From NCBI RefSeq assembly GCF_018873765.1, contig NC_057920.1, positions 9,251,307-9,315,306 on the forward strand: a DNA stretch of 64,000 nucleotides, in the 5' to 3' direction. This document shows, one piece after another, positions 37,601 through 49,557 of the stretch. The notes beneath the pieces were generated by a model, which had not been told where the DNA came from, searched no databases, and saw nothing but the letters and a program-made list of their open reading frames with translations. How positions within the stretch are numbered: the first letter of the stretch is position 1; each line of letters opens with the position of its first letter. This DNA comes from Telopea speciosissima. Taxonomy: Eukaryota > Streptophyta > Magnoliopsida > Proteales > Proteaceae. Both the position numbers and the translations under genes were made by a program.

Positions 37601-40600
37601 CTTAGGGTTAGGGTTTCGGGTTTTAGGTTTTAGAAAATAGGTTGAATTTAGGGTTTGTAGTTGGAGATTGGAGTAGGGCTTTTGTTCGAGTATTAGAGGA
37701 GCTGGGGGGAAGGTTCGGTTGCAGCAGGGGGGGGTTTCTGATGGCTGGTTATGCCTAAACAGGAATTTAGGGTTTCTTGGGTTTATGGGGGATGAGGGGA
37801 TTTTAGGGTTTTGAACTAAGGATGGGGGTAGTAGTCTGGATCGAGTGTAGGACTGATGGAGGGGGAACTGTGATCAGAATTTGGTAAGATTCTGATAAGG
37901 GGTTGTTGCTGATAGGGCTTAGATGATCTAGGGTTTTACAAATTCAAACAGAAAATAAGAGGGATCGAATGGGGGGAAGAAAAATGGATGGAACAGAAAA
38001 TTAAACTTCAAATTTACAGTAGGAATCCACCGGCAGCAGCTTGAAAATTGAAGGAATCTCCCGATCTTCTCGATGCAAGGAGTCGCAGAAGTCCACCCAC
38101 CCTATCCACCTTGAGATCCACAAGGATATACACTCAGAAAGGAGCAGGAACAGCAGCAGCAACAATCGGCCAGCAGCAAAACAGTCTTTTTTTTATTCAA
38201 AATTCAATGTGGGGGAGCCTCCATGATTTACTTTATTTGTAATATGGCTTTATGCCAAATCCTAATACAACTTAATGACTTCTTCACAAAATCGTGGAAG
38301 GGAAGGAATTAAAACTAAAACTAATAACTTAAAACAGTAAAAGACCTATTTAACCCTACTAACTTAAGTTAAAAGATATCTAACTTAAAACAACTAATTT
38401 AATAGAAGATTTCATATTAGCCAATAGGATTTAAGGACCTATTAACCAATAGGAACACTTTACTTAAATTAGACGAATTGAACCAATTGGCTGCAACCAA
38501 TTCTAAACCGGTTCAGTCTAAAAACAGGAAAATAAACTAAGTATGGAGAATAATAATCCTAATCTATGGCTCCCTAATCAAGCCCTAAGTTCAGGACTTC
38601 TTCTTCTTCCTACTTGGAGCTGCATCAGGAGGATTCAATGCACCGGTTTGATGGTTCTTGTTCGTCTTGAACCGGCACCTATTGCCTTTTTTGGTAGTCT
38701 TTACGAATATTTCCTCCAGTACCTGAAAATGCTATATTCATTTCATCTCCTTGATATATTTTGATTACCAGAGGCTAGAACATGCTTATTTTGTTGAGCA
38801 CATATGAAGATGAGGAGGTGCATATTGATCTGTCACTCATAATCAAATAGATCTTAATTTTTCCTTTACACTACTATTTAATTTAATTGGCCTTTTCAGG
38901 TCAATTGACTGGGGCCACTCCAGCCATCCCTGGAACGTTTCCAAACATGTTACAGTTTCCTGGACAGGTTAGTCAATTTTTTTTAACATTATTGTGATAT
39001 TTATATTAATGTATCAGATCAGTGAACTTCTTATTCAATGCTTCTGGATGTGTCCAGCTGGCAACCCCACTTTTTATGCACCCTCAGGCAATGACTCAGC
39101 AGGTATGATGTATTAGTACTTTATGGGTGTAGTTCATCCCCTCTTTGAAACATTTGATGGCTAAGTGTCAAATTTTCTTTTGTTCTTAGGCAACGAGACA
39201 TGCTCGGCGGGTTTATGTTGGTGGCCTTCCTCCCTCTGCAAATGAACAGGTGATTCATCCTTTGACTGTTGCCATTAGTCCAATTGTTGTTCTTGTATTG
39301 TGGCTGTTTTTCTGTGAATTGTTGTGGTTGTTTTGGCTTCTTCTTCTTCTCTTTTTTTTTTTTTTTTTTTTTTGGATTTGTGGTTGTGGATAGGAGGGGG
39401 TTGTTTGGTTTAATGGGGTGCAGAGTTTCTGTTAAAGGAAATAATAAACTGCTGAGGGTCAAACTGCACAAGATAGTTTGAATAGTTTGTGTGAATTGTT
39501 GCTGTTGTTGTTGTATGTTAAGACTCAATGAATCATTTGCATTTTCCTATGTCATTGTTTCTGTAATAAGTTCAGTCTTTTATTTACTTGTGAAATCAGT
39601 ATCGTTTTTCTATCGTAACAATAATATGTTAAATTTTGAGAAAGTGGATAGTTGTCACTGTTTCGGAATCAGCATCTCATCCATTTAAACTTCAGATTTT
39701 AAGGTTGAGGAAGCTAGATGGTTGACTGTCCTGGAACATATTGTTGAGTCCCTTTGGAACTTAACAGTAGTTCCCAGAACTTGTAATCTTCTTTACTATT
39801 TTAGCCAGATGTTGTGACCTGTTATTGTTCACTTACGATTGTCACTTTCAGTTTATCTGCATAATTACTCTCAAAAGCATCAGTGGTTTTTCAGCATGGT
39901 TAACAGTTCTTGTTTGAAGCATTGTTAAACTTATTGATAGCTCAAAGTCTAGATTATCCAAGCTGGATGATTGATTACTGAATCTTTATATTGTTGTTTC
40001 CTCAGTCAGTGGCAACTTTCTTCAGCCAGGTTATGGCTGCAATTGGAGGAAACTCTGCCGGACCAGGTTTGAATTCTTGCCCCCTCCTCCTCCCCCTCCC
40101 CCACCCACACCCTTTGGTAGATTACTTTGAATTCATATATTTTGGTACCTGTTTTTTTCAGGAGATGCTGTCGTTAATGTATACATCAACCATGAGAAGA
40201 AGTTTGCATTTGTTGAGATGAGGTCTGTTGAGGAGGCTAGTAATGCAATGGCCTTGGATGGTATTATTTTTGAGGTAGTATATTCTTGTTTCTGTCTCAA
40301 TCAACAATCCATAAGAGCACTTCATTACTTGGAATATCCCCCGTGGTGAAGTCAAAATGACTTCAAACCGTGCATGTTTTCATTTACCTGATAGTTTGAC
40401 TTCTTTATGTTGATCCTTGTGTGTTGACAGGGCACCCCAGTGAAGGTGAGGAGGCCAAGTGATTACAACCCTTCTCTTGCTGCAGCACTTGGGCCAAATC
40501 AACCCAATCCCAATCTCAACCTAGCTGCCGTTGGGTTAACACCAGGTTCTGCTGGTGGACTCGAGGGTCCTGATCGCATCTTTGTGGGTGGTCTTCCATA

Positions 40601-42644
40601 CTATTTCACGGAAGCACAGATACGGGAAATGTTTGAATCATTTGGACCTCTTCGTGGTGTTGATCTTGTCAAGGACAGGGAAACAGGGAACTCAAAAGGC
40701 TATGCTTTTTGCGTGTATCAAGATCTGTCAGTGACCGACATTGTTTGCGCAGCTCTCAATGGAATAAAGATGGGTGATAAAACTCTCACTGTTAGACGCG
40801 CAAACCAGGGTGCTTCGCTGCCCAAACCTGAGCAGGAGAGTATACTATTCCAGGCGCAGCAACAGGTAGCATTGCAGGTAAGGAACAATCGTTGTTCACA
40901 TTTATCCATTATTATGGACGGTCGAAGCCTCTTTAACTTGTTTCTGTCTCAATCAACAATCCATAAGAGCACTTCATTACTTGGAATATCCCCCGTGGTG
41001 AAGTCAAAATGACTTCAAACCGTGCATGTTTTCATTTACCTGATAGTTTGACTTCTTTATGTTGATCCTTGTGTGTTGACAGGGCACCCCAGTGAAGGTG
41101 AGGAGGCCAAATGATTACAACCCTTCTCTTGCTGCAGCACTTGGGCCAAGTCAACCCAATCCCAATCTCAACCTAGCTGCCGTTGGGTTAACACCAGGTT
41201 CTGCTGGTGGACTCGAGGGTCCTGATCGCATCTTTGTGGGTGGTCTTCCATACTATTTCACGGAAGCACAGATACGGGAAATTTTTGAATCATTTGGACC
41301 TCTTCGTGGTTTTGATCTTGTCAAGGACAGGGAAACAGGGAACTCAAAAGGCTATGCTTTTTGTGTGTATCAAGATCTGTCAGTGACTGACATTGTTTGC
41401 GCAGCTCTCAATGGAATAAAGATGGGTGATAAAACTCTCACTGTTAGACGCGCAAACCAGGGTGCTGCTCAGCCCAAACCTGAGCTGGAGAGTATACTAT
41501 TGCAGGCGCAGCAACTGGTAGCATTGCAGGTAAGGAACAATTGTCTTTCATATTTATCCATTATTATGGACGGTCTAAGCCTTTTTAATTCTTCATGTTG
41601 GGTTATAACTTTTTGTAGAAGTGCATTTAGAAACTTGCTTTAAGCCTCCGGTCTTTGGGGTTATTAATGAGTGGTTTCACTTTGGCAGAGACTTGTTTTT
41701 CAAGGTGGTGCACTACCTACCAAGGTTATAAGCTTAACAGAGGTTGTTAGTCCAGATGAACTGAAGGATGATGAGGAATATGAAGACATAATGGAGGACA
41801 TGAGAACAGAAGGCGGAAAATATGGTGAATTCTCATGATTCTGATCACTTCTTTCTGTATATATTTTTTTAAAATCATTTCCCAGATATTAATCTTCTTT
41901 ATCTTATATCTGTCTGTTTTACAGCCTTTTGTTGTACCACATTCTACTATAGAGAATCAGGCCTAACCCACATGCTGAAGATCCAATCTTTCCGTCTTTA
42001 TCTAAAATTGGTTCTCACCCCCCCCCCCTCAAAAAAATAAAAAGAAAAAAAAAAAACCCAACCCATCCGCCCACCCAAAATTCATTTTGGTGACTTGGGA
42101 TTACTTGAAAATTCTTTTTAATTTTGCTTCTGCAGGGAATCTGGTGAATGTAGTCATTCCACGTCCAGGACCAAATGGCGAGTTATCTCCAGGTGTTGGG
42201 AAGGTTCGTGGAGAGATTTTGTTAGTAGTTTTTCTTTTTCATAATTGCAGTAATATACATTTGCTATCCTGGTCCATTCGCTTTTGTGTGATGGGCTATG
42301 ATAGCATAGCATTGAAGATGCTGTATGTTATTGTAAATATCCTGATCTATATGCATGATCCCGAGACACAGAGGACGCTGCTATATTTTATTAGAAAGGG
42401 TGCATTTCTCCTTTTGTTTCTGAGGGGTCTCAACTGCAGTCATTTTATTGAAGCCTCAGCAAAGAAAAAGAAATAATACTGACTACTAGTTTTTATTGCT
42501 TCACAGGTGTTCTTGGAGTATACTGATACAGATGGAGCCACAAAAGCCAGGCAAGGGTTGAATGGAAGGAGATTTGGCAGGAATTTAGTCACCGCCAACT
42601 TTTATGCAGAGGACAAGTTCTCCCAGGGAGACTATGATGGATAG
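34644..42644 (+). CDS. Headless U2AF65 copy 2 (exons 3-13 only, RRM2 exon doubled)
   Basis: Exons: 34644-34769, 36940-37022, 38900-38967, 39058-39102, 39190-39249, 40006-40066, 40162-40274, 40431-40877, 41083-41529, 41689-41824, 42136-42203, 42507-42644. Every exon is open and every GT-AG site is kept, but exons 1-2 and the promoter are missing. Exon 10 occurs twice (447 nt each, phase 0). From the first in-frame Met (36962, MTPPTTALMPG) the reading frame is 547 aa: 9-Ala run, RRM1, RRM2, RRM2 again, UHM ending at 42644. It would lack the RS domain and the U2AF35-binding N-terminus. Changes from copy 1 include R to W in the RS exon, LL to MF in the first RRM2, and G to R after the R-x-F motif in the UHM. 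It may be a transcribed chimera, a new isoform gene or a young pseudogene. Confidence 0.75.
35672..36869 (-). mobile_element. Solo LTR (1198 bp) in intron 3 of headless U2AF65
   Basis: CTTCC flanks the element (35667-35671 and 36870-36874). Unit A has the empty site. On the minus strand it starts TGATGCAG and ends CTACATTA. It has a TATA-like promoter region (TATATAAGTTTGTAAGG) before a likely R region and an AATGAAAAAGC stretch, with no primer site or gag/pol. A solo LTR left by recombination is the simplest reading. Confidence 0.85.
37381..38627 (-). mobile_element. Solo LTR (1247 bp) in intron 4 of headless U2AF65
   Basis: GGAGG flanks it at 37376-37380 and 38628-38632. The corresponding intron in unit A is uninterrupted (near 20856-20866). 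Ends are TGATGCAG and CTACATTA on the minus strand, as in the element at 35672, but the sequence belongs to a different subfamily. It matches the outer LTR starting at 61868 (CCAAGTAGGAAGAAG, GGGCTTGATTAGGGAGCC). Confidence 0.85.
40285..41588 (+). repeat. 652-bp tandem duplication containing U2AF65 exon 10
   Basis: The segment starting CTTGTTTCTGTCTCAATC at 40285 repeats at 40937. Each unit has the end of intron 9, all of exon 10 and the start of intron 10. The hybrid intron between the exons (40878-41082, 205 bp) starts GTAAGG and ends TTGACAG, so both exons are spliceable. Unit A has a single exon 10. Confidence 0.92.
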
Positions 42645-45600
42645 TTATTGCTCACTCTAACATTCTCTCTAGAATTTGCAACTCACTTTCCCTCAAATTT
42701 TGTTACTGTAACATAAGATCTAAAGACATAATTTTCTTTTTCCTGTTTGGATAGATAAGCATATTATTTCAACTAGTAAATTGGTTTCTGAATTCTGTTA
42801 GCTAGACTCGATAGTTTAGTAAATGATTTTTTTGAGCAAAACTTGTGCAGCTTAGGTTTCTGAGTCTTTTTTCAGAACACCCACTGACCCACCATTATTT
42901 AGTCGTGTGAACTGGTGATTTGGCAGGTTGAACACTGAATATTTAGGAGGCATTGTATAACTACTTTCGAACATTACAGGTCTGAAAGAGGTGCCTTTGT
43001 CAATTTTTGTCAACTTTGTATGAAGGTTTCTTTCAGAAACCAATCTACCATTCGTTTTGGTATTTTATGGTGGTTTTGCCCAGATATAATGCTAGTACTT
43101 TCTTTTCATAAAACAGAGGGTGCAGGGTTTTAGAAAACCCTCTACGTAAATGATTATCTCCAACTGAAAACTCAGTCTCTTATAACATATTTTGAAGCAC
43201 ACATGGATGGTGATGGCGGTCAAGCTTCTTTCGTGAAGTTGTACATCTCTTGTAGGCAATGTCAAACACACTTGCGGTCAAGCGTTAATCTAGTGGAGGA
43301 GGCACAATATGTTGCAACTCAGGTGTGCAAGTGGAGAACATTGTGGTTTTCAGTTGGAATTTTTCCTTTTCATGAATCCATTTGGGGGTGAGATGCTTGG
43401 TCAGAAAAAGAGCTAAATCATCTGTGCTTAAATGGCCACTTGATATGGAGCCTAAATAATTTGTTTAACTGGAAGTAAGCCCTAATGCATGATCAAATCT
43501 AGTATCTTGAGATATTGCATGTCTTAGTCTGGTCTTGAGAAGATGATAAATACCACAATTATGAAATATTATAAGGTAAAATATTTTAAGATGCTAATTT
43601 AATTAAGGGGCGTTGTTCTCTGTGCCGCAGCGCAGGCTGCGCCCAGGCACATGGGGGTGGGCGCAATGACCACCCTGCCCCCCTGAGTGGCAGGCCCATG
43701 TGCTTGGCCGCAGCCTACGCTGCAACCCAGAGAACATTCTCCCTTTAATTAAATACCCCTTTGTATTGGCATCTAAAGTATCTTATGAATGTCCATGTAT
43801 GTGTATTAGTATATTCTAATCATCATTATGCATTCTCCCAACTCTGTGCAGAAACTAACAGTTTAGATAGTAAACATCATGAAAATGTTCATGATTTAGA
43901 AGTGTCTTGTGACTCTTGGAAACATCACAAATATTGACACTAATAAGTAATCATATTATGAACTCAATAATATCCAAAACATCGAAAAAGTCGGAATTAC
44001 GAGCCGAATCTTGGATGTAAAGAACTAATGATAAACATGAGTCTAGATCCCCTCCCCTGCAGGTAACTACCCCAACCCATCTCACACCGTCCATGGGATG
44101 TGGGGACTACATCCAATGGATGGTGTGAAATGGGTTGGAATGATTGGGGTCCAATTTCTAAACAATCTACCAATTTACATTGCTTCACACGCACAAATGC
44201 ACATGCAAGTAGGCACACACATACACACTGTTTAAAGGAAAAAAGAACGCAACTTGGACGTGTGGCACCTATGTTTAGACACATGGCGTGAAATGATCAC
44301 CCTGCCCCTATGGAAAGGCTGAAACTCCATCTCCCATGCTTCTTGCGTGCATACTCCCATAGACCCTCACTAGTGCAGGGGTCATGCGACCAGGTAATGC
44401 ACGTGAGCACACGTGTAAATGTGCAATGCACATGCACACAAGGACAGGAACAGGCGTGTGTACACCCACCACACACATACACTCTCATTTTAAAATACAA
44501 TTTTCATCTCCACAATAAAAAAAACATTAAAATTGACAAATTCAATTAAAAAATATATCTCAATTCAGGAGAGTCAAGGGAACTACCAGGTGTCTCAATG
44601 TCTGAAATGCCCAACCTGAATGTCCTCGGCACAAAACATTAGAATCATGTCTTCGAGAAGGCCGGCAACGGCAAGCATCATATTTGCTATCTTTTCTCTT
44701 TAACTTAGAAAATAAATATGAGAATAAAGAAAATAGAGAATAAAGAAAATAAAAAATAAAGTAAATACCAAAGCTAGGGTAAAAAATGAGAGCAACAAGA
44801 GAAAAAATTTATTTAAAGGAAGTCAGCAAAGAAACAACTCTTGCCAACAAGAGAAGGAAATACGAAAAATAGAGGCATGTTTGGTCACCAAATTTAACAA
44901 AGTTTGAATTTGGAGGCACCCTTGGCTAAAAAATGTGCTAACCTATTAGTAGTATGAAGAACATATAAAAAGTGTACAAGGAAAGAATATCGTCCTTCAA
45001 TAACTTTTTTTTTTTTTTTCTTGATTAAAAAAAAAAAAAAATTAACTAGAAGAAGATAGAAATATCTACATTGTCTTTGGTATGTACAAAATCTTTACTT
45101 CATCTGATAGCAAAAAGGGCTATCTTAATCACTTGGGTACAGTCAAAGTACTAATAGGCAGGGTTGAACATGACTAAATACAGCTCGACTCCGAGTTTTC
45201 CAAATTTTACATGACAAGGATGACCATTGAATATTAAAATTAGTAAGATCAAGAACGTCTTTAAAGCTTCATAAATATGAAAATTAACCAAATTTTGAAT
45301 TAGGTACAATGAAACTTTGAAGAATCCAAGCAAAGAGTGGAGGCTTGCCAACATGCTACTAAGAAGGATCAATAAAACAAAAATATAGATAACCATTGCT
45401 AGTTCAAGATTACATAATGGACATAAAAGATTAGAAGATAGATGGCAAGAACACAATAACGAATTGAGTGCCAAGGCATTTGAACTACAACACCATAAAA
45501 AGAGTTTAATCTCAAAAAGCAAATTGAGGTTGCAAAGCTTGGCCAAGATAGGATCAAGAGGGGGTGGGAAGCTCCACCACACGGAAAACCAAAAGTGGAA

Positions 45601-46100
45601 ATGATAAGTCAATTTCTTTTTTTTGGAGAATGATAAGTCAATTTCCTTTTAAACAAATGAAACACATGAACCCACAACACTTGGATATTATAAAGAAGTT
45701 AAAACATAACATGCTTTAAAAAAAGCCGGCATTGTGTTCAACCCTTCCCGCTCTATCCATTGGACACAGTTGTTAGTTCAAAGCCAGCGAGCGGCGTGCT
45801 CAACCCTCTCTCCCATAAAATTTAATGAAACAGGCTTTTTTGTCAAAGAATTGTATAAGTGCTTACTTTTCAAAATTTTATTTTTCCTCTAAAATATTCT
45901 GAATGAGAGCTACCAAACGGAGCCTTATTGAAACATCTCGGAAACCTATGTTCATTTTCCAAAGAATCATTTTACACGCTTTCACTCCACCTCCAGACCG
46001 CCGAGATCGTGTTGTTGCTCTTATCCTCTCTCTCTCATGCTCTCTCCAATTGTCGGATCCATGTCCCATTTCAAAGCGTGAATCCGAATGAGAAAGTTTC
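42645..46100. other. Spacer between headless U2AF65 and ssSPT-B; no gene seen
   Basis: It contains the U2AF65 3' flank, a Mutator-like MITE (43607-43743), a one-unit minisatellite (43932-44000), a truncated fold-back MITE (about 44042-44152), a GC-richer MITE-like block (44210-44480) and A/T homopolymers near 45007-45045. The stretch 45430-46100 has no counterpart in unit A. It probably holds the original ssSPT promoter, including a CT-rich leader. Confidence 0.6.
43607..43743. mobile_element. Mutator-like MITE (137 bp), unit B only
   Basis: A 9-bp duplication TTTAATTAA flanks it (43598-43606 and 43744-43752). Unit A has the empty site. The ends are inverted repeats of about 26 bp (GGGGCGTTGTTCTCTG against GGGAGAATGTTCTCTG, both followed by GCAGCG). 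Nine-base duplications with long TIRs are typical of Mutator-like elements. Confidence 0.85.
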
Positions 46101-46105
46101 GTTTC

Positions 46106-48692
46106 GTTTATGCTCTCTCTGTCTCCTCTAGCTTCTCTCGACTCCACGAACTCATTTGATTCACTCATTCAGATTATCTCTAACAGCAAGAAGACAGAGG
46201 TACAAGGGGAAACAAGAAGAATTGGGAGATCGAGACGAAGTCCTGGGTATAGAATTTGTTTCTTGTTCAAGTTTCAACTGCTTGGGTGTCATTTGTTTTG
46301 AAAATGATCACCTTTTTGATTAGGTTTTTATTGATTTGATATTAATATTTCTTTGTTTTTATTCATTCAATTTATGCATCATACGAGTAGTAGGTATGTT
46401 TCAGTCAAGTTTTTGAAACTTGATCGAATCTGATCATCTGATCAAAGACAAAAGTAGTAAGAATAGATTCTGGTGGCTGACCTAGTAATTTACCTGTCTT
46501 TGTTTTTGTTTCGGCGTTTGTACCGTGTTTTTATTCCACATTTCACCTGTGGTGTTCGTTTGATATTAGAGAAGAACATCACTGGTGTTATTTGCATTAA
46601 CCCTTTTATACTCTGCATACTAGATTTACTTCTAAGATGCTATGAAAAATAGCTTTGGAGAGAGAGAGCAATGAAAAACTTGCAAATACTTTCTCTGGTT
46701 TATGCTTGGTGTGGAGTTTATTTTTCCTATCAATTATGAATTTCTGATAGCAACGGGTATTAAATGGTTATCAATGTTTACCAGCACTTCTGATGGCCAT
46801 TTACTCTCTTTTTTTTTATTTTCTGTAAAATTGCAAAATATTAACAAGTCATTAACATTATTCGTAAAATGGATGAATAGCTGCTTGACAGAGTAATTTT
46901 TTTAATATTTGTGTTACTTAGGCATCTAATGTAATGGAATATGACCCTAGCTGTCATCATGTAATGGGATTGCAAAATCATATTTTGTATATAAGTCTCC
47001 ATGTTGTCATTGCTGATCCCATTTAGTTGGGATAAGGTTGAATTGCTGTTTTTGTTGTTGTAAACATGTCTTGCTTCTTTAAAATGAATTAGGAGTAAAC
47101 ATAAGTTTTCACCTCTATTTCCTCAAGCATGTTCTATTCAATAGAGACCTCAAGCATGTGCCCTTCAACATAGACCAATAGCTACTCATGAAGGAAATGA
47201 TGAAATTAGAAAGTAGAGGTGCATTAAATGTATGTTTTGATAGATTGGAATCACATGTTTGATTTATTATTGGTTTTTTCCCCCATGTGGTGTTTATGTG
47301 GTATTGTATGACAGATCCATTGTGTAAAAGGTATAATTAAATAATTGAACCATGGAGAATAGATTTTAACCTGTCTATGTCGCGTGAGCTGAATTGGTGG
47401 TGCATTGCTTTGTACTGAATCTGTATTTTAGGTTTGTGACCTTTAAAAATCTATCAAGGAATGTAGCTACCTACAATTTTAGTTTTCATCAGCTATATAT
47501 TTCTTTATGCGAGGATTTGTTGTTTTCTTTTTAGACACACTATATATATATATATATATATTGCATATTAGCACTATAAAATCATTGTTGCCACTACATC
47601 CATTTCCAATTTAAATGTTGCTTATTTAACAAAGAAGGCTGTAAACATCGTTTATAGAGGAGTAGATTTATTATGTGAATGAAAACTGGAAGGCTAATAG
47701 ATCTCATGCAGCTAAACAAGACATCAAAAGATATAGCACAAGTATGTGTAACTTCTTTCTTTGTTTGTTTTTTTTTTCTTTCTTTCTAGTCATCGATTTC
47801 TATCTGTTTGGTCCTTCTTTCTTTTCCGTTGTTTCTAGTCTAGGATTGTGGATCCTCATGTTTGTAGGTTTTTTCTCTTATAACAGTTCATTAACATTTT
47901 CTATGATCTATATGTTTATTTCTAGGTTTCAAGCCATGAACTGGATTCAACGCAAGATCTACATGTACAATGTTACTTTTGGAATGTACATGTTGGATAG
48001 GTGGGAGCGTTACTTATTTAGTATCCTTCAATGTTAAAATTTCTTTTTAATTAGTTATTTAAGGTTTTATAATTGCTCAATTGAGTCTAGTATTCGGATT
48101 GAGAGCACCAAAATTTGGTACTTCTCAGAAATCCTCCTTCATAGAACTTCCAATTTGTTCCCATGGGGAGTGCAGAAATATATAACATGATCCAAACACA
48201 ATGAGGCCCACCTTTTAATAACTCACAGCTTACTCAAGCTCAGACTTAACCCTGAGTGAAACTATACATCTTATATGATTAAACTCACTTTAATGGCCCA
48301 CTCTTATTGAAAAACACAAAAAGGATCCCTCATAATGAAATTGAACACGACCGCCTAGCTGGAATTTAGCAAGGCAACCCTAAACTGTTGCATCATTTTG
48401 AGGTCTTAATTTGGATTTTTTATAACTTATAAAAAATATCATGCACAAGATATCTGAGAGAAATTGTAGGTTTTAAGGGCTAATGTCATGAATGACTCAT
48501 CATTTCTGGTCGCCAACAATTGTCTAAGAATAAAACCTTTTTTTTTTGTTGTTGGGGGGGGGGGGGGAGTTGGGGATTTGATGTTATTATGGTTGTGAGC
48601 TCTTAACTACTGTAGATTTATTGGTGATCATCCTGCTATGGTTTGTTTTCTACAATGGATCACGATCCGCAGCTGAGTTCTACAGAAGGTAA
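46106..48692 (+). CDS. Small subunit of serine palmitoyltransferase (ssSPT), copy B
   Basis: The noncoding 5' exon ends at 46246 (donor GTATAG). Exon 2 is 47926-48020 with ATG at 47936, and exon 3 runs from 48616 to the TAA at 48690-48692. The coding parts 47936-48020 and 48616-48692 give 53 aa: MNWIQRKIYMYNVTFGMYML, DRWERYLFNLLVIILLWF, VFYNGSRSAAEFYRR. It keeps the family Lys at residue 7. Arg at residue 22 replaces the usual Trp of the family LDWWERYLF motif, as in copy A. Its role is the same as copy A: activator of serine palmitoyltransferase in the ER. It has kept an upstream region not disturbed by the TRIM, so it may be the better-expressed copy (inference). Intron 2 is about 800 bp shorter than in copy A. 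Confidence 0.87.
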
Positions 48693-49557
48693 TATTTTAC
48701 TCCTTTTTCCCTTGCTAGATTCCTTGAGGTCAGTTTACATATTCCTTTTCGGGTTTTATGGCTACAACTATTAATTTCATGGAGTCATTTTCAGTTTAGG
48801 ATTTTGAAATGCGAGTCCATGGGTTTGATGAAGCTTGTATCATTCTATTTGACTTCTGGATTTCCACTAATGCCAAGATTTCTTTACTTGGACAAACACA
48901 TTAGATCTCATTAGAAGTCTATTTGGGAGAATATTTTCCCCCTGTGAAGTAACTCTCATGCTTGGATGATTTAAATGTAAGAAAGGTGGGGTTGAATGCT
49001 TTAGAATGATTAGGAGAATGAGGTGGGCATTTAAGTATGCATGTTCTTTGCTAAATCAAGTAAGAAAACTTTGAGTCCATGAAAATAATTTCTTTCTGCT
49101 CAATGAGAACTGGAATCGATGTTACCTTGATCAAAGTCGGTGTCCTGTCTTTTCTTATGACAGGAAATGACCACCCGTCAGCGACAAGTTATTCCAAGAA
49201 ATTAAAAGCAAACATCTGTAGACCTCTAAGGATGTTGGATGGTACTGATTGTTTTTCAATATCCCACTTATAAGTAACAGAGGTTGATGCTTCTATTTGG
49301 GAGTTGAGTTATAAATGAGAAAAATAACGAGTTACTGAACTAGGAATGAATATCTAAAACACTTGATGGCATAAGCCCTGAAAAGGATGCTGTTATGTAA
49401 CTGAGTTTGAACTTCCATATCCTTGTTTTGTGGCAAGTGGAAACCAAATAATCTGTATTGTTCGGATGAGATTACATATTTACATTGATACTAATGTCAA
49501 CAATATGCTCAACAACTAAATATAACCATGGCCTATTAGTTGGTGAAATTGTCAACA

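Larger units (their letters stand above)
34312..49557 (+). repeat. Tandem segmental duplication, unit B
   Basis: Direct second copy of 19016-34311. The right limit is taken where similarity to unit A stops, at the poly-C tract following TTGGTGAAATTGTCAACA (about 49540-49557). Unit B contains a headless U2AF65, two solo LTRs, a duplicated RRM2 exon, a Mutator-like MITE and the second ssSPT gene. The junction at 34311/34312 shows no more than one or two bases of microhomology. Confidence 0.9.

Noticed and set aside
45151-45612. 153-codon minus-strand frame in unit B spacer
   Set aside because: Hydrophobic low-complexity translation with no homology. The paralogous stretch in unit A does not keep it open.
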